Assembly (NCBI GenBank): GCA_017465225.1
Contig: JAFTWQ010000005.1
Span: 1-61,285 of the forward strand
Direction of reading: 5' to 3'
Source: Bacteroidales bacterium
GTDB taxonomy: Bacteria > Bacteroidota > Bacteroidia > Bacteroidales > UBA932
DNA length: 61,285 nucleotides
Part shown: piece after piece, positions 43,471-51,514 of the stretch
Position numbering within the stretch: the first letter of the stretch is position 1
Layout of the letters: every line of letters starts with the position of its first letter
Notes under the pieces: model-generated
What the model saw: the letters and a program-made list of their open reading frames with translations, nothing else
Told to the model about the DNA's origin: nothing
Databases searched by the model: none
Program-made: the position numbers and the translations under genes

Positions 43471-43686
43471 ATGAAACTAAGCAAAGATCAGATTCGGATT
43501 GCGAAGTCAACCACATTGTATGCAGTGGGTATCATTGTCCTGCTACCTTTAGTCAGGCATCTGATGGGAACACCTTTCTGATGGGGTGATGCGCTTGTTT
43601 CGGCAGGAGCAATCATTCTGGGTGCTTTGATCATAGGTGTGCTGCTCATAATAGGATCATCTAAACCTTCTCGAAACAAGGAGTAA
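43471..43686 (+). pseudogene. Small membrane protein gene with an internal TGA
   Basis: The frame starts 2 bases after the preceding stop and would give 71 codons, but codon 37 is TGA (43579-43581), directly followed by TGG. Around it the frame reads normally: two helices (residues ~14-28 and ~43-60) and tail S-K-P-S-R-N-K-E. A Trp-to-stop change (TGG to TGA) is the simplest explanation. Confidence 0.65.
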
Positions 43687-43720
43687 AACAACAACTTTCC
43701 ATCTTAAAATCACATTAATT

Positions 43721-44110
43721 ATGCAAACGCTGAAACTAATCCGATTGATTTCGATTATTGCCGCTCTTGGAATCCTGGCAGCTTACACTATTGTGTATAT
43801 ATTCCAGGGAGAATACCAGATGTTTAATTGGATCATTCTGTTAAGTTGTCTGGTTCTGGTACCACTGCTTCTCATTACTGAATTCAAGAAGGAGAAATTT
43901 CAGAATCTTCTTATCAAGCATGGCAAGAAACGCCGTAACATCATGCTTTGTCTATGTGCAATTGCCCTTGCTATAGGCCTTTATGATATGATTGCGTTTG
44001 ACAAGGGTTGGAAAGGCTTACCGTTCATCTTTATCGTGATATATCTGGCATCCACATCGTTGATAAGATATAAGATCAGACAGCAGTATCTGGAAGAAAA
44101 CCCGTCATAG
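43721..44110 (+). CDS. Four-helix membrane protein
   Basis: 129 residues: four hydrophobic segments (about 8-28, 34-52, 74-90 and 100-116), with a very basic loop K-K-R-R in the middle. No family recognised. Four bases before the broken S41 gene. Confidence 0.68.
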   Translation: MQTLKLIRLISIIAALGILAAYTIVYIFQGEYQMFNWIILLSCLVLVPLLLITEFKKEKFQNLLIKHGKKRRNIMLCLCAIALAIGLYDMIAFDKGWKGLPFIFIVIYLASTSLIRYKIRQQYLEENPS

Positions 44111-44114
44111 AACA

Positions 44115-44724
44115 ATGATAGAAAAACGAATACATATACTTCTGTTGGCCATACTGACCATCATCAGCTGCAGCAGTCCGAATCAGACATATGTGCGTGA
44201 CGCTATCCAGCAGATGGATCGAAAAGGACTTTATGCTGAGGGCGAGACATGGGAAGCTGCAAAGAAGGAAGCGCTTTCTCAGAATCCGGAAACTTTGGAA
44301 GAGGCCCAGGAGATAATCAACAAGGCTGCTAAGATTGCCGGAGGCAAACATTCCTATCTTCTGCCGGCAGATAAGGCTCAAGCTCGTGAAAAGAGGTCCA
44401 ATGAAGAGGCGTCTCCGCATCAATTGTCCTGTAGCTATTCTGACAGATGAAGCGACAGCTAGTTCAGGAGAGGCGGTACTGCTCAGTTTCAGAGGTTTGG
44501 ACAATGTACGCGTTTTCGGATCTCCTACCGCCGGATATGCTTCTGCCAATGAATGCATCATATTTTATAACGGCTCCATCCTTGCCCTGACAGTCAGTTG
44601 TGACATTGCCCGCACCGGTGAAGTTTTCTGTGATGACCCTATAGTTCCGGATGTCGAAACAGGATCACCGGAAGAAGATGCGATATCCTGGTTGAAGGAT
44701 AGATCGAGTGCACTTTTACAGTAA
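44115..44724 (+). pseudogene. S41-family protease gene with internal deletion and frameshift
   Basis: The first part (44115-44450) encodes a lipoprotein signal (I-I-S-C) and about 85 residues ending G-G-K-H-S-Y-L-L-P, then runs out of frame. The second part, in another frame up to 44724, encodes the S41 core: C-P-V-A-I-L-T-D-E-A-T-A-S-S-G-E-A (active-site Ser) and V-F-G-S-P-T-A-G-Y. The region between, including D-x-R-G-N and about 100-130 residues of a normal member, is missing at the junction near 44380-44430. The catalytic half is intact but detached. Confidence 0.78.
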
Positions 44725-44792
44725 AACCGCACTCGACACCCCAAAATTTCGGGGTACCAAGTGCAAAATGGGCTGAAAATGCACTCGATACC
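44705..44792. repeat. Hairpin cluster, 52-base period (GCACTCGAYACC)
   Basis: The 12-mer GCACTCGAYACC occurs at 44729 and 44781, a 52-base step. Hairpin 1: 44705-44711/44729-44735 with an inner TTTTAC/GTAAAA stem. Hairpin 2: ACCCC/GGGGT at 44738-44755, a small terminator-like stem. Hairpin 3: 44753-44765/44780-44792 with two mismatches. Less regular than the other arrays; it also overlaps the end of the broken S41 gene. Confidence 0.65.
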
Positions 44793-44821
44793 TGAAATAA
44801 ATAATTATTTCTGTAGTTTTT

Positions 44822-44846
44822 TGACCGGTTCGTTGTTTAACGGTCA
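44822..44846. promoter_or_regulatory. Inverted repeat upstream of the sigma factor gene
   Basis: TGACCG (44822-44827) and CGGTCA (44841-44846) flank 13 bases. Position 25 bases before the ECF gene suggests a regulatory site; no -7 box is clear. Confidence 0.35.
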
Positions 44847-44870
44847 GAAACATTTCAGAAAACCCTAGAT

Positions 44871-45344
44871 ATGGACAACAAAGAAAGAGAATTTGCGCAA
44901 ATCGTTCTGGAGAACAAAAGGCGGATCTACACGGTCTGCTACATGTTTTCCAAGGATGCAGATGAGGTGAACGATCTCTTCCAGGAGATACTTATCAACC
45001 TATGGAAAGGCCTGCAGTCTTTCGAGGGTGACAAGTTCATCAGCACCTGGGTATGGAGAGTGAGCCTCAACACCTGCATCAACTGGTCCAGGAAACAGAA
45101 ACGGACTCTGGAGAAGGTTCCGCTCGATGTCAACATCAACCTCTTCGAGGACATGGATGAGGACTCGATGCAGATCCGCCAGCTCTACGACCGCATCAAC
45201 AGGCTCGGTTATATCGACCGAAGCATAATCCTGATGTGGCTGGAGAACCTGAGCTATGACGAGATCGGATCAATTCTCGGAATCACGGCCAACAATGTCT
45301 CTGTGAAGCTTGTCCGTATCAGGGAGAAACTGAAATCAATGTAG
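44871..45344 (+). CDS. ECF-type RNA polymerase sigma factor
   Basis: 157 residues. Region 2 (V-N-D-L-F-Q-E-I-L-I-N-L-W-K-G-L, then W-V-W-R-V-S-L-N-T-C-I-N) and region 4 (I-L-M-W-L-E-N-L-S-Y-D-E-I-G-S-I-L-G-I-T, V-S-V-K-L-V-R-I-R-E-K-L) are both clear. Short and without an extra domain. The next gene, a membrane protein with N-terminal coiled coil, is a candidate anti-sigma partner. Confidence 0.93.
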   Translation: MDNKEREFAQIVLENKRRIYTVCYMFSKDADEVNDLFQEILINLWKGLQSFEGDKFISTWVWRVSLNTCINWSRKQKRTLEKVPLDVNINLFEDMDEDSMQIRQLYDRINRLGYIDRSIILMWLENLSYDEIGSILGITANNVSVKLVRIREKLKSM

Positions 45345-45365
45345 AACCGTCAAAAAGCGAAAGAA

Positions 45366-45956
45366 ATGGAAAGAGATAATTTTGAGATTTCACAGGAACT
45401 GGAGCAGATGCGAGAGCAGTTCAAGGTTCTCACTGATAAGGTCGAGAAGCAGAAGATCGTGAACGAAAGGCTGCTGGAATCGTCTGTAAAAAGCAAGGTG
45501 GACAAATACACCGGAGGAAAGAAAGGATGGATTTCGATCATCATAATAGCTTATATCGTGTATATCGATATTAAGTACTGTATCAAATACAACCTGCCGT
45601 TATGGTGCACCATATTTGTAGGAGTCGGATTCAGCGCGATGGTACTTATATCCATATTCAGCAAGCTGAAATGGCAGAAAGACCTTGATTTCAAGGGCGA
45701 CGTGAGCGAGTTTGCGGTCAAGGTAAGGTCAGTGAAAAAGCTCGACATCATCACATCGATTGTGTCCAGACTTATCGGATATTCTGTATTGGCAGTATTC
45801 TTTTACCAGTTCATCACCATCCAGTCGAACAATGTGAGAGAAGACAGTGTTCTGGTCATATCAGCCTTTCTGCTGATTATGCTCATACTTGTAGCGATAA
45901 GGGACATCCACAGATTCCGAATACTTGACGACATACTTAAAGACATAGAAGAATAA
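45366..45956 (+). CDS. Membrane protein with N-terminal coiled coil, possible anti-sigma
   Basis: 196 residues. Residues 1-45 form a charged helix (E-L-E-Q-M-R-E-Q-F-K-V-L) likely in the cytoplasm, followed by four helices (about 58-75, 80-100, 130-150 and 160-178). It follows the ECF sigma gene by 21 bases and has a cytoplasmic N-terminus, as expected of anti-sigma factors, but has no known anti-sigma domain. Confidence 0.65.
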   Translation: MERDNFEISQELEQMREQFKVLTDKVEKQKIVNERLLESSVKSKVDKYTGGKKGWISIIIIAYIVYIDIKYCIKYNLPLWCTIFVGVGFSAMVLISIFSKLKWQKDLDFKGDVSEFAVKVRSVKKLDIITSIVSRLIGYSVLAVFFYQFITIQSNNVREDSVLVISAFLLIMLILVAIRDIHRFRILDDILKDIEE

Positions 45957-45958
45957 TC

Positions 45959-46828
45959 ATGAAACGAATCCTGACAATCCTGGCACTTTCCCTATTGTGC
46001 CTTACTTCCAACGCGCAGCTCGTGTGGAAGATCAGCGGAAACGGCATAAAGAAGCCGTCGTACATTCTCGGAACCCATCACGGATGTCCATTTACTTATT
46101 GTGACAGCATTCCGGGCCTGATGAAAGCCTTTGACAAGGTGGACAACATCATCGGCGAGATCAATATGATTGAGTTTGACCAGATGAGTCCGGAGCGGAT
46201 GCAGAAGATGCAGGCTATGATGATGATGCCGGCGGACACTTCGCTGCTATCGCTTTTCAATAAAGAGGAAACTGTAAAAGTCAATGCCTGGCTTATCAAG
46301 GAATTGGGAGCAAATCTTGAAATGCTCTCTATGATGAACCCTATGACCATAATGGTGACTGTCCAGAACAAGGTGATGATGGAAGTGATACCGGATGTGG
46401 CTGATATGACTACGATCGACAAGTATATGCAGACACTCGGCCAGTCGAAGGGCAAGACCATCGGAGAACTGGAAACAACTGACTATCAGATGGAACTACT
46501 CTACGGAAATTCTCTTGAGGAACAAGCTGACGCACTTCTGGAGATGATTGATCTAGGGAACAGCAAGGAGCTGATGATTCAACTGACAGATGCATACAAG
46601 TCGCAGAATCTTGATACTCTTTGGGAAATCTTCCAGGAGCAGATGACCGGTTATGAATATGACGCCATCGTCAAGGTCCGCAATCTCAACTGGGAGAAGC
46701 AGATGAAGGAGCTTCTTCCGAAGCAGACTACCCTCTTCGTAGTCGGTGCCGGCCATCTGCCGGGAGAATATGGCATGATCAATCTCCTTCGTGAGGTGGG
46801 ATATAAGGTGAAACCTGTGAAGAAGTAA
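45959..46828 (+). CDS. TraB/GumN family protein
   Basis: 289 residues, signal peptide then W-K-I-S-G-N-G, S-Y-I-L-G-T-H-H near residue 36 and V-V-G-A-G-H-L-P-G-E-Y-G near the end. These two blocks (G-x-x-H and G-x-x-H) are the conserved, probably metal-binding parts of TraB/GumN proteins (Tiki/EreA-like fold). Likely a periplasmic hydrolase or protease. Two bases after the coiled-coil gene, so in the sigma operon. Confidence 0.9.
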   Translation: MKRILTILALSLLCLTSNAQLVWKISGNGIKKPSYILGTHHGCPFTYCDSIPGLMKAFDKVDNIIGEINMIEFDQMSPERMQKMQAMMMMPADTSLLSLFNKEETVKVNAWLIKELGANLEMLSMMNPMTIMVTVQNKVMMEVIPDVADMTTIDKYMQTLGQSKGKTIGELETTDYQMELLYGNSLEEQADALLEMIDLGNSKELMIQLTDAYKSQNLDTLWEIFQEQMTGYEYDAIVKVRNLNWEKQMKELLPKQTTLFVVGAGHLPGEYGMINLLREVGYKVKPVKK

Positions 46829-46907
46829 CGGATGATGCACGAATCTATCTATACGCCCAAGTTCTCCTTTGGGAAATGGTGCTTCCTGTTTACGGTGGCA
46901 ACATAAT

Positions 46908-47020
46908 ACACCTTGGACGTTTTTGGGCAATTAATTGACCGAGGTGTAAGAGAAATCATGTAAAATGACCATTTAGTGGAACACCTTGGACGGATTTCAG
47001 GGTATTTCCGTCCGAGGTGT
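46908..47020. repeat. Paired-hairpin repeat, 73-base period (stem family ACACCTTGGACG)
   Basis: Hairpin 1: 46908-46919/46936-46947, 12 positions with one A-A mismatch and two G-T pairs, 16-base loop. Hairpin 2: 46981-46994/47007-47020, 14 pairs (one G-T), 12-base loop. The left arms are 73 bases apart. The same stem family is used at 54075. It lies between two plus-strand genes. Confidence 0.85.
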
Positions 47021-47100
47021 ATATGAAAAAACTCGAAACAGTTGCAACAAAATGATGCCGATATGCATCTATGTACAAGAATTCGACAAAGCTGTAATAT

Positions 47101-47652
47101 ATGAAAAGAATCCTGACCGTATTATCCATCTTTGGAATATCTATGATATTGGCCCATACATCTGTGGCGCAGGAATATAAGTATGACGCGAAACTGGGAT
47201 GGTTTCCGGCTGACTTGTTCACCCTTATCTATATGATGGGAGAAGACACGTCTGGTGAGGCATCATACGGTCCCATGAAGACTGCAGGCATATTTTCAGC
47301 TGACTTCGATTTCAAGATGAAGAAATGGCTTTCTGTGGGAGCCAAAGTCAATTACAGGAATTCATGGCGCGACAAGATCACTGCGGATAGTAAGGACATC
47401 GACAGGATGCAGGCGCTTTCAGTCATGCCGACTGTAAAATTCACCACGGGATTCGACTCCAGATTCCGTTATTACGCAATGTTCGGTTTAGGCGCAGGTA
47501 TAGATCTCTCTACAGACTCAACCAGTCATTTTACAGCATTTCAATTCACTCCTGTCGGCATAGCGGTGGGAAAGAAGGTCTCATGGTTTCTGGAGCTCGG
47601 TCTTGGCTATGCATATACCGGATATATGACCGGAATCAGCTGGCGATTCTGA
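47101..47652 (+). CDS. Small outer-membrane beta-barrel protein
   Basis: 183 residues. Signal peptide MKRILTVLSIFGISMILAHT; alternating strands (F-S-A-D-F-D-F-K-M-K-K-W-L-S-V-G-A-K-V-N-Y) and a C-terminal S-W-R-F, the typical last strand ending in Phe. Size suggests an eight-stranded barrel of the OmpW/OmpA-like type. Function unknown. Confidence 0.78.
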   Translation: MKRILTVLSIFGISMILAHTSVAQEYKYDAKLGWFPADLFTLIYMMGEDTSGEASYGPMKTAGIFSADFDFKMKKWLSVGAKVNYRNSWRDKITADSKDIDRMQALSVMPTVKFTTGFDSRFRYYAMFGLGAGIDLSTDSTSHFTAFQFTPVGIAVGKKVSWFLELGLGYAYTGYMTGISWRF

Positions 47653-47663
47653 AACGGCACATT

Positions 47664-48362
47664 TCAGGCCGGATAATTTTCCTGTACGGATTTGTAATAT
47701 TTCCGTGAAATCGGGAGCTGGGTCTCCCCCATCCATACATATTCCTTATCAATGGATGTGATCGTGGCACGGTTCACAATATATGAGCGATGTATTCTAA
47801 TGAAATCATCGCCGAGGATGCTTTCCCATTGTGAGATTCCGGTCTTGTTACGGAATACTCTTCCCTCTGTAGCCACGACCGATACTTCCCTGTCATTGGA
47901 CTCCACGTACAGGATTTCCGAAGGGAGCAATGAGACTTTGTGCCTGTCGGAGATAAAAGTGACAGTCCTGTCTTGAGGAAGAATGCGGGAAAGGTATCCG
48001 GACAGGTACCAGTCCCCAAGACAAAGCAAAGTGATGACCACGGCAACAAACATCGGATTGACCAGCACTCCTGCAATTGAAGGATAAGGATGGTCAGATA
48101 TCCAGATATGTACGGATACAATGAGCAGGAATTCAAGAACGGCCACTCCCAAGAACAGGAAGACGGAACTCATGATCCGTTTACTACCCTCTTCCTTAAG
48201 TGCTTTCGGCAGGAGAAATTTCACTATGAACGTACCCGGCAGGAAAAGACTTCCCATAAGCAGTCCGAGAGCGAACGGATAACCGAGGCTGAGCAGGATC
48301 ATGGCAATGATCGTAACCGCCAGTATCCAGTAAGAGACCGTTATGAGAATTGTCCTGTTCAT
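47664..48362 (-). CDS. LytTR-domain regulator with membrane N-terminus
   Basis: 232 residues from the ATG at 48362. Four hydrophobic helices in residues ~5-120 (membrane sensor) and a LytTR domain in ~135-230: V-S-L-L-P-S-E-I-L-Y-V-E-S-N-D-R-E, then I-R-I-H-R-S-Y-I-V-N and L-P-I-S-R-K-Y-Y-K-S-V. Divergent from a large outer-membrane barrel gene, with two direct repeats 21 bases apart between them, the spacing LytTR dimers use. A -7 box (48369-48376) ends 6 bases before the ATG, implying an almost leaderless message. Confidence 0.9.
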   Translation of the reverse strand: MNRTILITVSYWILAVTIIAMILLSLGYPFALGLLMGSLFLPGTFIVKFLLPKALKEEGSKRIMSSVFLFLGVAVLEFLLIVSVHIWISDHPYPSIAGVLVNPMFVAVVITLLCLGDWYLSGYLSRILPQDRTVTFISDRHKVSLLPSEILYVESNDREVSVVATEGRVFRNKTGISQWESILGDDFIRIHRSYIVNRATITSIDKEYVWMGETQLPISRKYYKSVQENYPA

Positions 48363-48368
48363 ATGGTA

Positions 48369-48376
48369 CAAATGTA
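48369..48376 (-). promoter_or_regulatory. -7 box of the LytTR gene
   Basis: Minus strand TACATTTG, a full match to TAnnTTTG, ending 6 bases before the start codon. No clear -33 box at the usual distance. Confidence 0.55.
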
Positions 48377-48422
48377 ATGGAAATTGTTGAAATATCCCTC
48401 CTGATGCGCTCAGAATGTGTCC

Positions 48423-48458
48423 AGAGGTGGATTCAACACAGCGAGAGGTGGATTCGAC
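48423..48458. promoter_or_regulatory. Two direct repeats 21 bases apart, probable LytTR operator
   Basis: AGAGGTGGATTCAAC (48423-48437) and AGAGGTGGATTCGAC (48444-48458) match at 14 of 15 bases with a 21-base step, two helical turns. LytTR regulators bind such tandem sites. They end 24 bases before the -7 box of the barrel gene, a position fit for activation. Confidence 0.75.
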
Positions 48459-48482
48459 ATGGCATTTCTACGAGGTTCTGCA

Positions 48483-48490
48483 TAGTTTTG
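48483..48490 (+). promoter_or_regulatory. -7 box of the outer-membrane barrel gene
   Basis: TAGTTTTG fits TAnnTTTG. The -33 position (about 48459-48462) reads ATGG, a poor match, as expected for an activator-dependent promoter. Confidence 0.55.
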
Positions 48491-48515
48491 CAGCAGCTTT
48501 AAAACGTATTTCGCC

Positions 48516-50582
48516 ATGAAAAGATTCATCATTATTTCCATGCTTCTTTCATTGACTTTTTCGATGGAAGCGCAGACTGACAGCCTTATCACAGAGATGC
48601 TGAATGCTGCAGTAATCAGCGACGGCAACATGACCTACAAGATTGACCGGACCACCCATTTCTTCACAAAGGAGCAGATGGCTCAGGCACGCGAAGCAAG
48701 AGATCTTGTTTCCGGTATCCCGGGATTGTTCATAGACCAGCAGAGCAATACCATCAAGACCGTCGGGGCAAAGAATGTCCTTGTCCTGATCAACGGAGTC
48801 AAGGCCAGCGATTATGAACTTCAATTGATTTCCCCTGACAAGGTCAAGAAGGTCGATTATTATGATGTTCCGCCTGTAAGGTATATGGAGGATGCTGATG
48901 TGATGATAAATGTACATACGTCACGTCTCGATACAGGCTGGTCGGGCAACTTCTACGGCAGAGGCGGTCAGATGTACACGAATGCACGCGGTTCCGTGAG
49001 TTATGTGAGCGGCAACAACAAGTTCACGATGGACATAGGGACGCATTTCAACCATAAAAGAAAGATCTGGGATACCGAAGAAGGCATATATTCATGCATC
49101 CTTGACGGGCAGAGCTATCAGTACGACTATATCCAGAAAAGACAGGACTGGGGCAGCCAGTACAGCGGAGGTCTGTCATGGCTGAATGCGAAAGACAATG
49201 ACTATACCCTGCAGATTTCCATGAACCTGCAGGGCGATAAGAGCAGAATGGAGAGGAACAGGGACATCGGTCTGAAATGGGGCGACATCGTGCAGAAACG
49301 AAGCGGACTGACCCAGGACATGGTAAAGACACTGATGCCAGTGGCGGAGGTATATTTCTCGAAGATCATATCGCCTTCAAGCACATTGACATTCGATGTG
49401 CTCGGAACGACATACAGGAATTCACAGAATGCGGTTTCTTCAGAGACGCTTTCAGAAGGGGGCGAAGGAGGTTATAAGGACATCATGGACCTTGACACGA
49501 GGAAAAGTTCTGTCATCGGAGAATTGAACTACCTCTGGACCAAAGGAACCCATAAACTTGATTTCGGGTACAAGGGGGCATATAACTGGCTTCAGAATAA
49601 TCTGGTGAATTGCGACGGAGAAGGAGCTTCCGATGTAAACACATCTACCCACAGGGTTTATGGAGAGTATTCATCCAGAATAAATTCATTCTCATACAGG
49701 TTCAGCCTCGGAGCGACCGGAAACATCAAATCGGGAGACAACGGCTTTTCAGACATAGCCTTCACCCCTACTCTTCTTCTCGGATACGGATTCAGACAGA
49801 AGCACTATATGAGACTGAAACTCGACTCGGAGACCATGATGCCAGGAATACAGCAGATGTCCGACAACAGGATCATGATAATGGAGGGATTCTACAGAAG
49901 TGGCAATGTGAATGTAAGGAACAGCACACGATACGGCTCACAGTTCATGTATGCATTCAATATTCCGGGGAAACTTGCCATGACTGCCGACCTGCATTTC
50001 AACTACACCAAAGGCCAGTTGTACAATGCCTTCGTTGATGGCGGAGACCATTGGATGCTTCAGACAATGAACGGACAATATGGTTCGGCACTTGGAACTA
50101 ACGTCACATTGTCATACGTTCCGTGGAAATTCCTTGAGATATCTCTCGACGGTACTGCTGACTATCAGACATTCAAGGCTAACGCTGAATCAGGTGCTGT
50201 TCACCACTGGTTCTTCCCTGTATATGGAAACATAGCTGCATACTGGAAGGGTTTCACATTGTCATACAGGCATACTCTTGTCGGCCAGTCATTAAGCGGA
50301 ATTTATCTTGAGGGATATGAGAAGATTTCATACATCAATCTCTCTTGGAGAAAGAACAGGCTGACCATCGGGCTGCAGTGTCTGTTCCCGTTTGTAGAGG
50401 ACAAGTTCGTTTCCGAAACGACAGCTGCCTCTCCGGTCCATCACAAGACATCGACAGATCTGCGCACAAAGAACCATGAATTCGGACTCTCATTGTCATG
50501 GAACTTTGTCAAGGGCAAGGGCAAATACTCCAACAAGAGTATAAATAACAGTGACTCCGATACGGGAGTATTTGAATTTTAG
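48516..50582 (+). CDS. Large outer-membrane beta-barrel (TonB-receptor-like, PF14905 type)
   Basis: 688 residues, signal peptide, then a plug-like segment (A-R-E-A-R-D-L-V-S-G-I-P-G-L-F-I-D, N-V-L-V-L-I-N-G-V-K-A-S-D) without the usual N-terminal carboxypeptidase-like domain. Residues ~130-660 are barrel strands typical of the outer-membrane beta-barrel family found with LytTR regulators. Ligand unknown. The C-terminus runs on to D-S-D-T-G-V-F-E-F. Likely activated by the divergent LytTR protein. Confidence 0.85.
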   Translation: MKRFIIISMLLSLTFSMEAQTDSLITEMLNAAVISDGNMTYKIDRTTHFFTKEQMAQAREARDLVSGIPGLFIDQQSNTIKTVGAKNVLVLINGVKASDYELQLISPDKVKKVDYYDVPPVRYMEDADVMINVHTSRLDTGWSGNFYGRGGQMYTNARGSVSYVSGNNKFTMDIGTHFNHKRKIWDTEEGIYSCILDGQSYQYDYIQKRQDWGSQYSGGLSWLNAKDNDYTLQISMNLQGDKSRMERNRDIGLKWGDIVQKRSGLTQDMVKTLMPVAEVYFSKIISPSSTLTFDVLGTTYRNSQNAVSSETLSEGGEGGYKDIMDLDTRKSSVIGELNYLWTKGTHKLDFGYKGAYNWLQNNLVNCDGEGASDVNTSTHRVYGEYSSRINSFSYRFSLGATGNIKSGDNGFSDIAFTPTLLLGYGFRQKHYMRLKLDSETMMPGIQQMSDNRIMIMEGFYRSGNVNVRNSTRYGSQFMYAFNIPGKLAMTADLHFNYTKGQLYNAFVDGGDHWMLQTMNGQYGSALGTNVTLSYVPWKFLEISLDGTADYQTFKANAESGAVHHWFFPVYGNIAAYWKGFTLSYRHTLVGQSLSGIYLEGYEKISYINLSWRKNRLTIGLQCLFPFVEDKFVSETTAASPVHHKTSTDLRTKNHEFGLSLSWNFVKGKGKYSNKSINNSDSDTGVFEF

Positions 50583-50604
50583 TAACTTTAACAAAATTTG
50601 CATT

Positions 50605-50937
50605 ATGACTACAATTTTGACTTCAATCATCCATCTTTTTGTAGAAGGTGGTTATCTCGGAATGTCAATGATAACAATTCTGCTGACTCTCATATTCTTT
50701 GCTGCGTGGAAGGCTCCTGCATGGGTCGAGAACATCGGCAAGATTGCATTCGCTGTCGGACTGATATGGGCTTTTGCAGGATTGAGGCAGGCACTCACCT
50801 ACCTCGCATCGAATCCCGACACAGCAATGGCCATAATATATAAAGGTCTGAAAGTGACCCTCATACCTGCGATTTACGGTGCAATCGTTTATGTCGTTTC
50901 ACAGGTGATTTCGATTTTTCAGAAGCCTCGGCTGTAG
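50605..50937 (+). CDS. Short MotA/TolQ/ExbB-like membrane protein
   Basis: 110 residues from the ATG at 50605. Three helices: H-L-F-V-E-G-G-Y-L-G-M-S in the first, K-I-A-F-A-V-G-L-I-W-A-F in the second, and G-L-K-V-T-L-I-P-A-I-Y-G-A-I-V-Y in the third, which is the MotA/TolQ/ExbB core pattern. No TolR/ExbD partner is adjacent. Might energise the upstream barrel protein; that is inference from position. Confidence 0.7.
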   Translation: MTTILTSIIHLFVEGGYLGMSMITILLTLIFFAAWKAPAWVENIGKIAFAVGLIWAFAGLRQALTYLASNPDTAMAIIYKGLKVTLIPAIYGAIVYVVSQVISIFQKPRL

Positions 50938-50974
50938 GGACTTAAATCAGATAAAAAGAAAAAATTCGTTATTT

Positions 50975-51019
50975 AACTAAATTTTTAGTTGGATAATTAA
51001 AATATTAGTTCTATATTTG
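50975..51019 (+). promoter_or_regulatory. Promoter and operator of the second BlaI gene
   Basis: AACTAAATTTTTAGTT (50975-50990) has 7-base arms around two bases and overlaps the -33 element GTTG (50988-50991); 20 bases on is TATATTTG (51012-51019). ACTAAATTTTTAG is shared with the first blaI promoter arms at 34061-34119. Confidence 0.78.
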
Positions 51020-51072
51020 CAATGTCATGATAATTAAATTACCATCATGGTATAGACATGAACGTAATTATA

Positions 51073-51100
51073 TGTCATCCTGAGCGAAAGCGAAGGATCT
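51073..51100 (+). repeat. Dispersed short repeat (TGTCATCCTGAGCG type)
   Basis: 28-base copy, in the leader of the second BlaI gene, ending 13 bases before its ATG. See 13308 and 22267. Confidence 0.75.
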
Positions 51101-51113
51101 TTAAACAAGAGTT

Positions 51114-51497
51114 ATGGGAGAAAACATAAAGAACAAACCACAGGAGCTTACCAAGGCGGAGCTCGAGATAATGCAGGTTATATGGCAGAAGGAGAAGGTG
51201 CTCGTGCACGATATCCTGGCCGAGCTGCCGGAACCGAAGCCTGCATACAATACGGTATCGACCATCGTGCGAATCCTCGAGAACAAGGGATTCGTGTCGC
51301 ACAAGGCATATGGAAGAACATACGAATACTTCCCTGTCGTAGCGAAGGAAGACTACACGAACACATACATGCGAACCGTTCTGGACAATTTCTTTGAAGG
51401 TTCAGTCAGCCGCATGGTGAACTTCTTCTCATCGCAGAAAAGCATCTCTCTGGAAGAGACCGATGAGATCCTTAGAATCCTGAACGGCGACAAATAG
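51114..51497 (+). CDS. BlaI/MecI/CopY-type repressor (copy 2)
   Basis: 127 residues: winged helix in 10-80 (L-T-K-A-E-L-E-I-M-Q-V-I-W, P-A-Y-N-T-V-S-T-I-V-R-I-L-E-N-K-G-F) and tail F-F-E-G-S-V-S-R-M-V. Close to the family consensus, more so than copy 1. The M56-M23 fusion gene follows after 17 bases. Confidence 0.94.
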   Translation: MGENIKNKPQELTKAELEIMQVIWQKEKVLVHDILAELPEPKPAYNTVSTIVRILENKGFVSHKAYGRTYEYFPVVAKEDYTNTYMRTVLDNFFEGSVSRMVNFFSSQKSISLEETDEILRILNGDK

Positions 51498-51514
51498 CAC
51501 ACAATAACCTCCCC

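Noticed and set aside
46832-46906. 24-residue reading frame after the TraB gene
   Set aside because: Short, no conserved pattern; its end runs into the sequence just before the paired hairpin.
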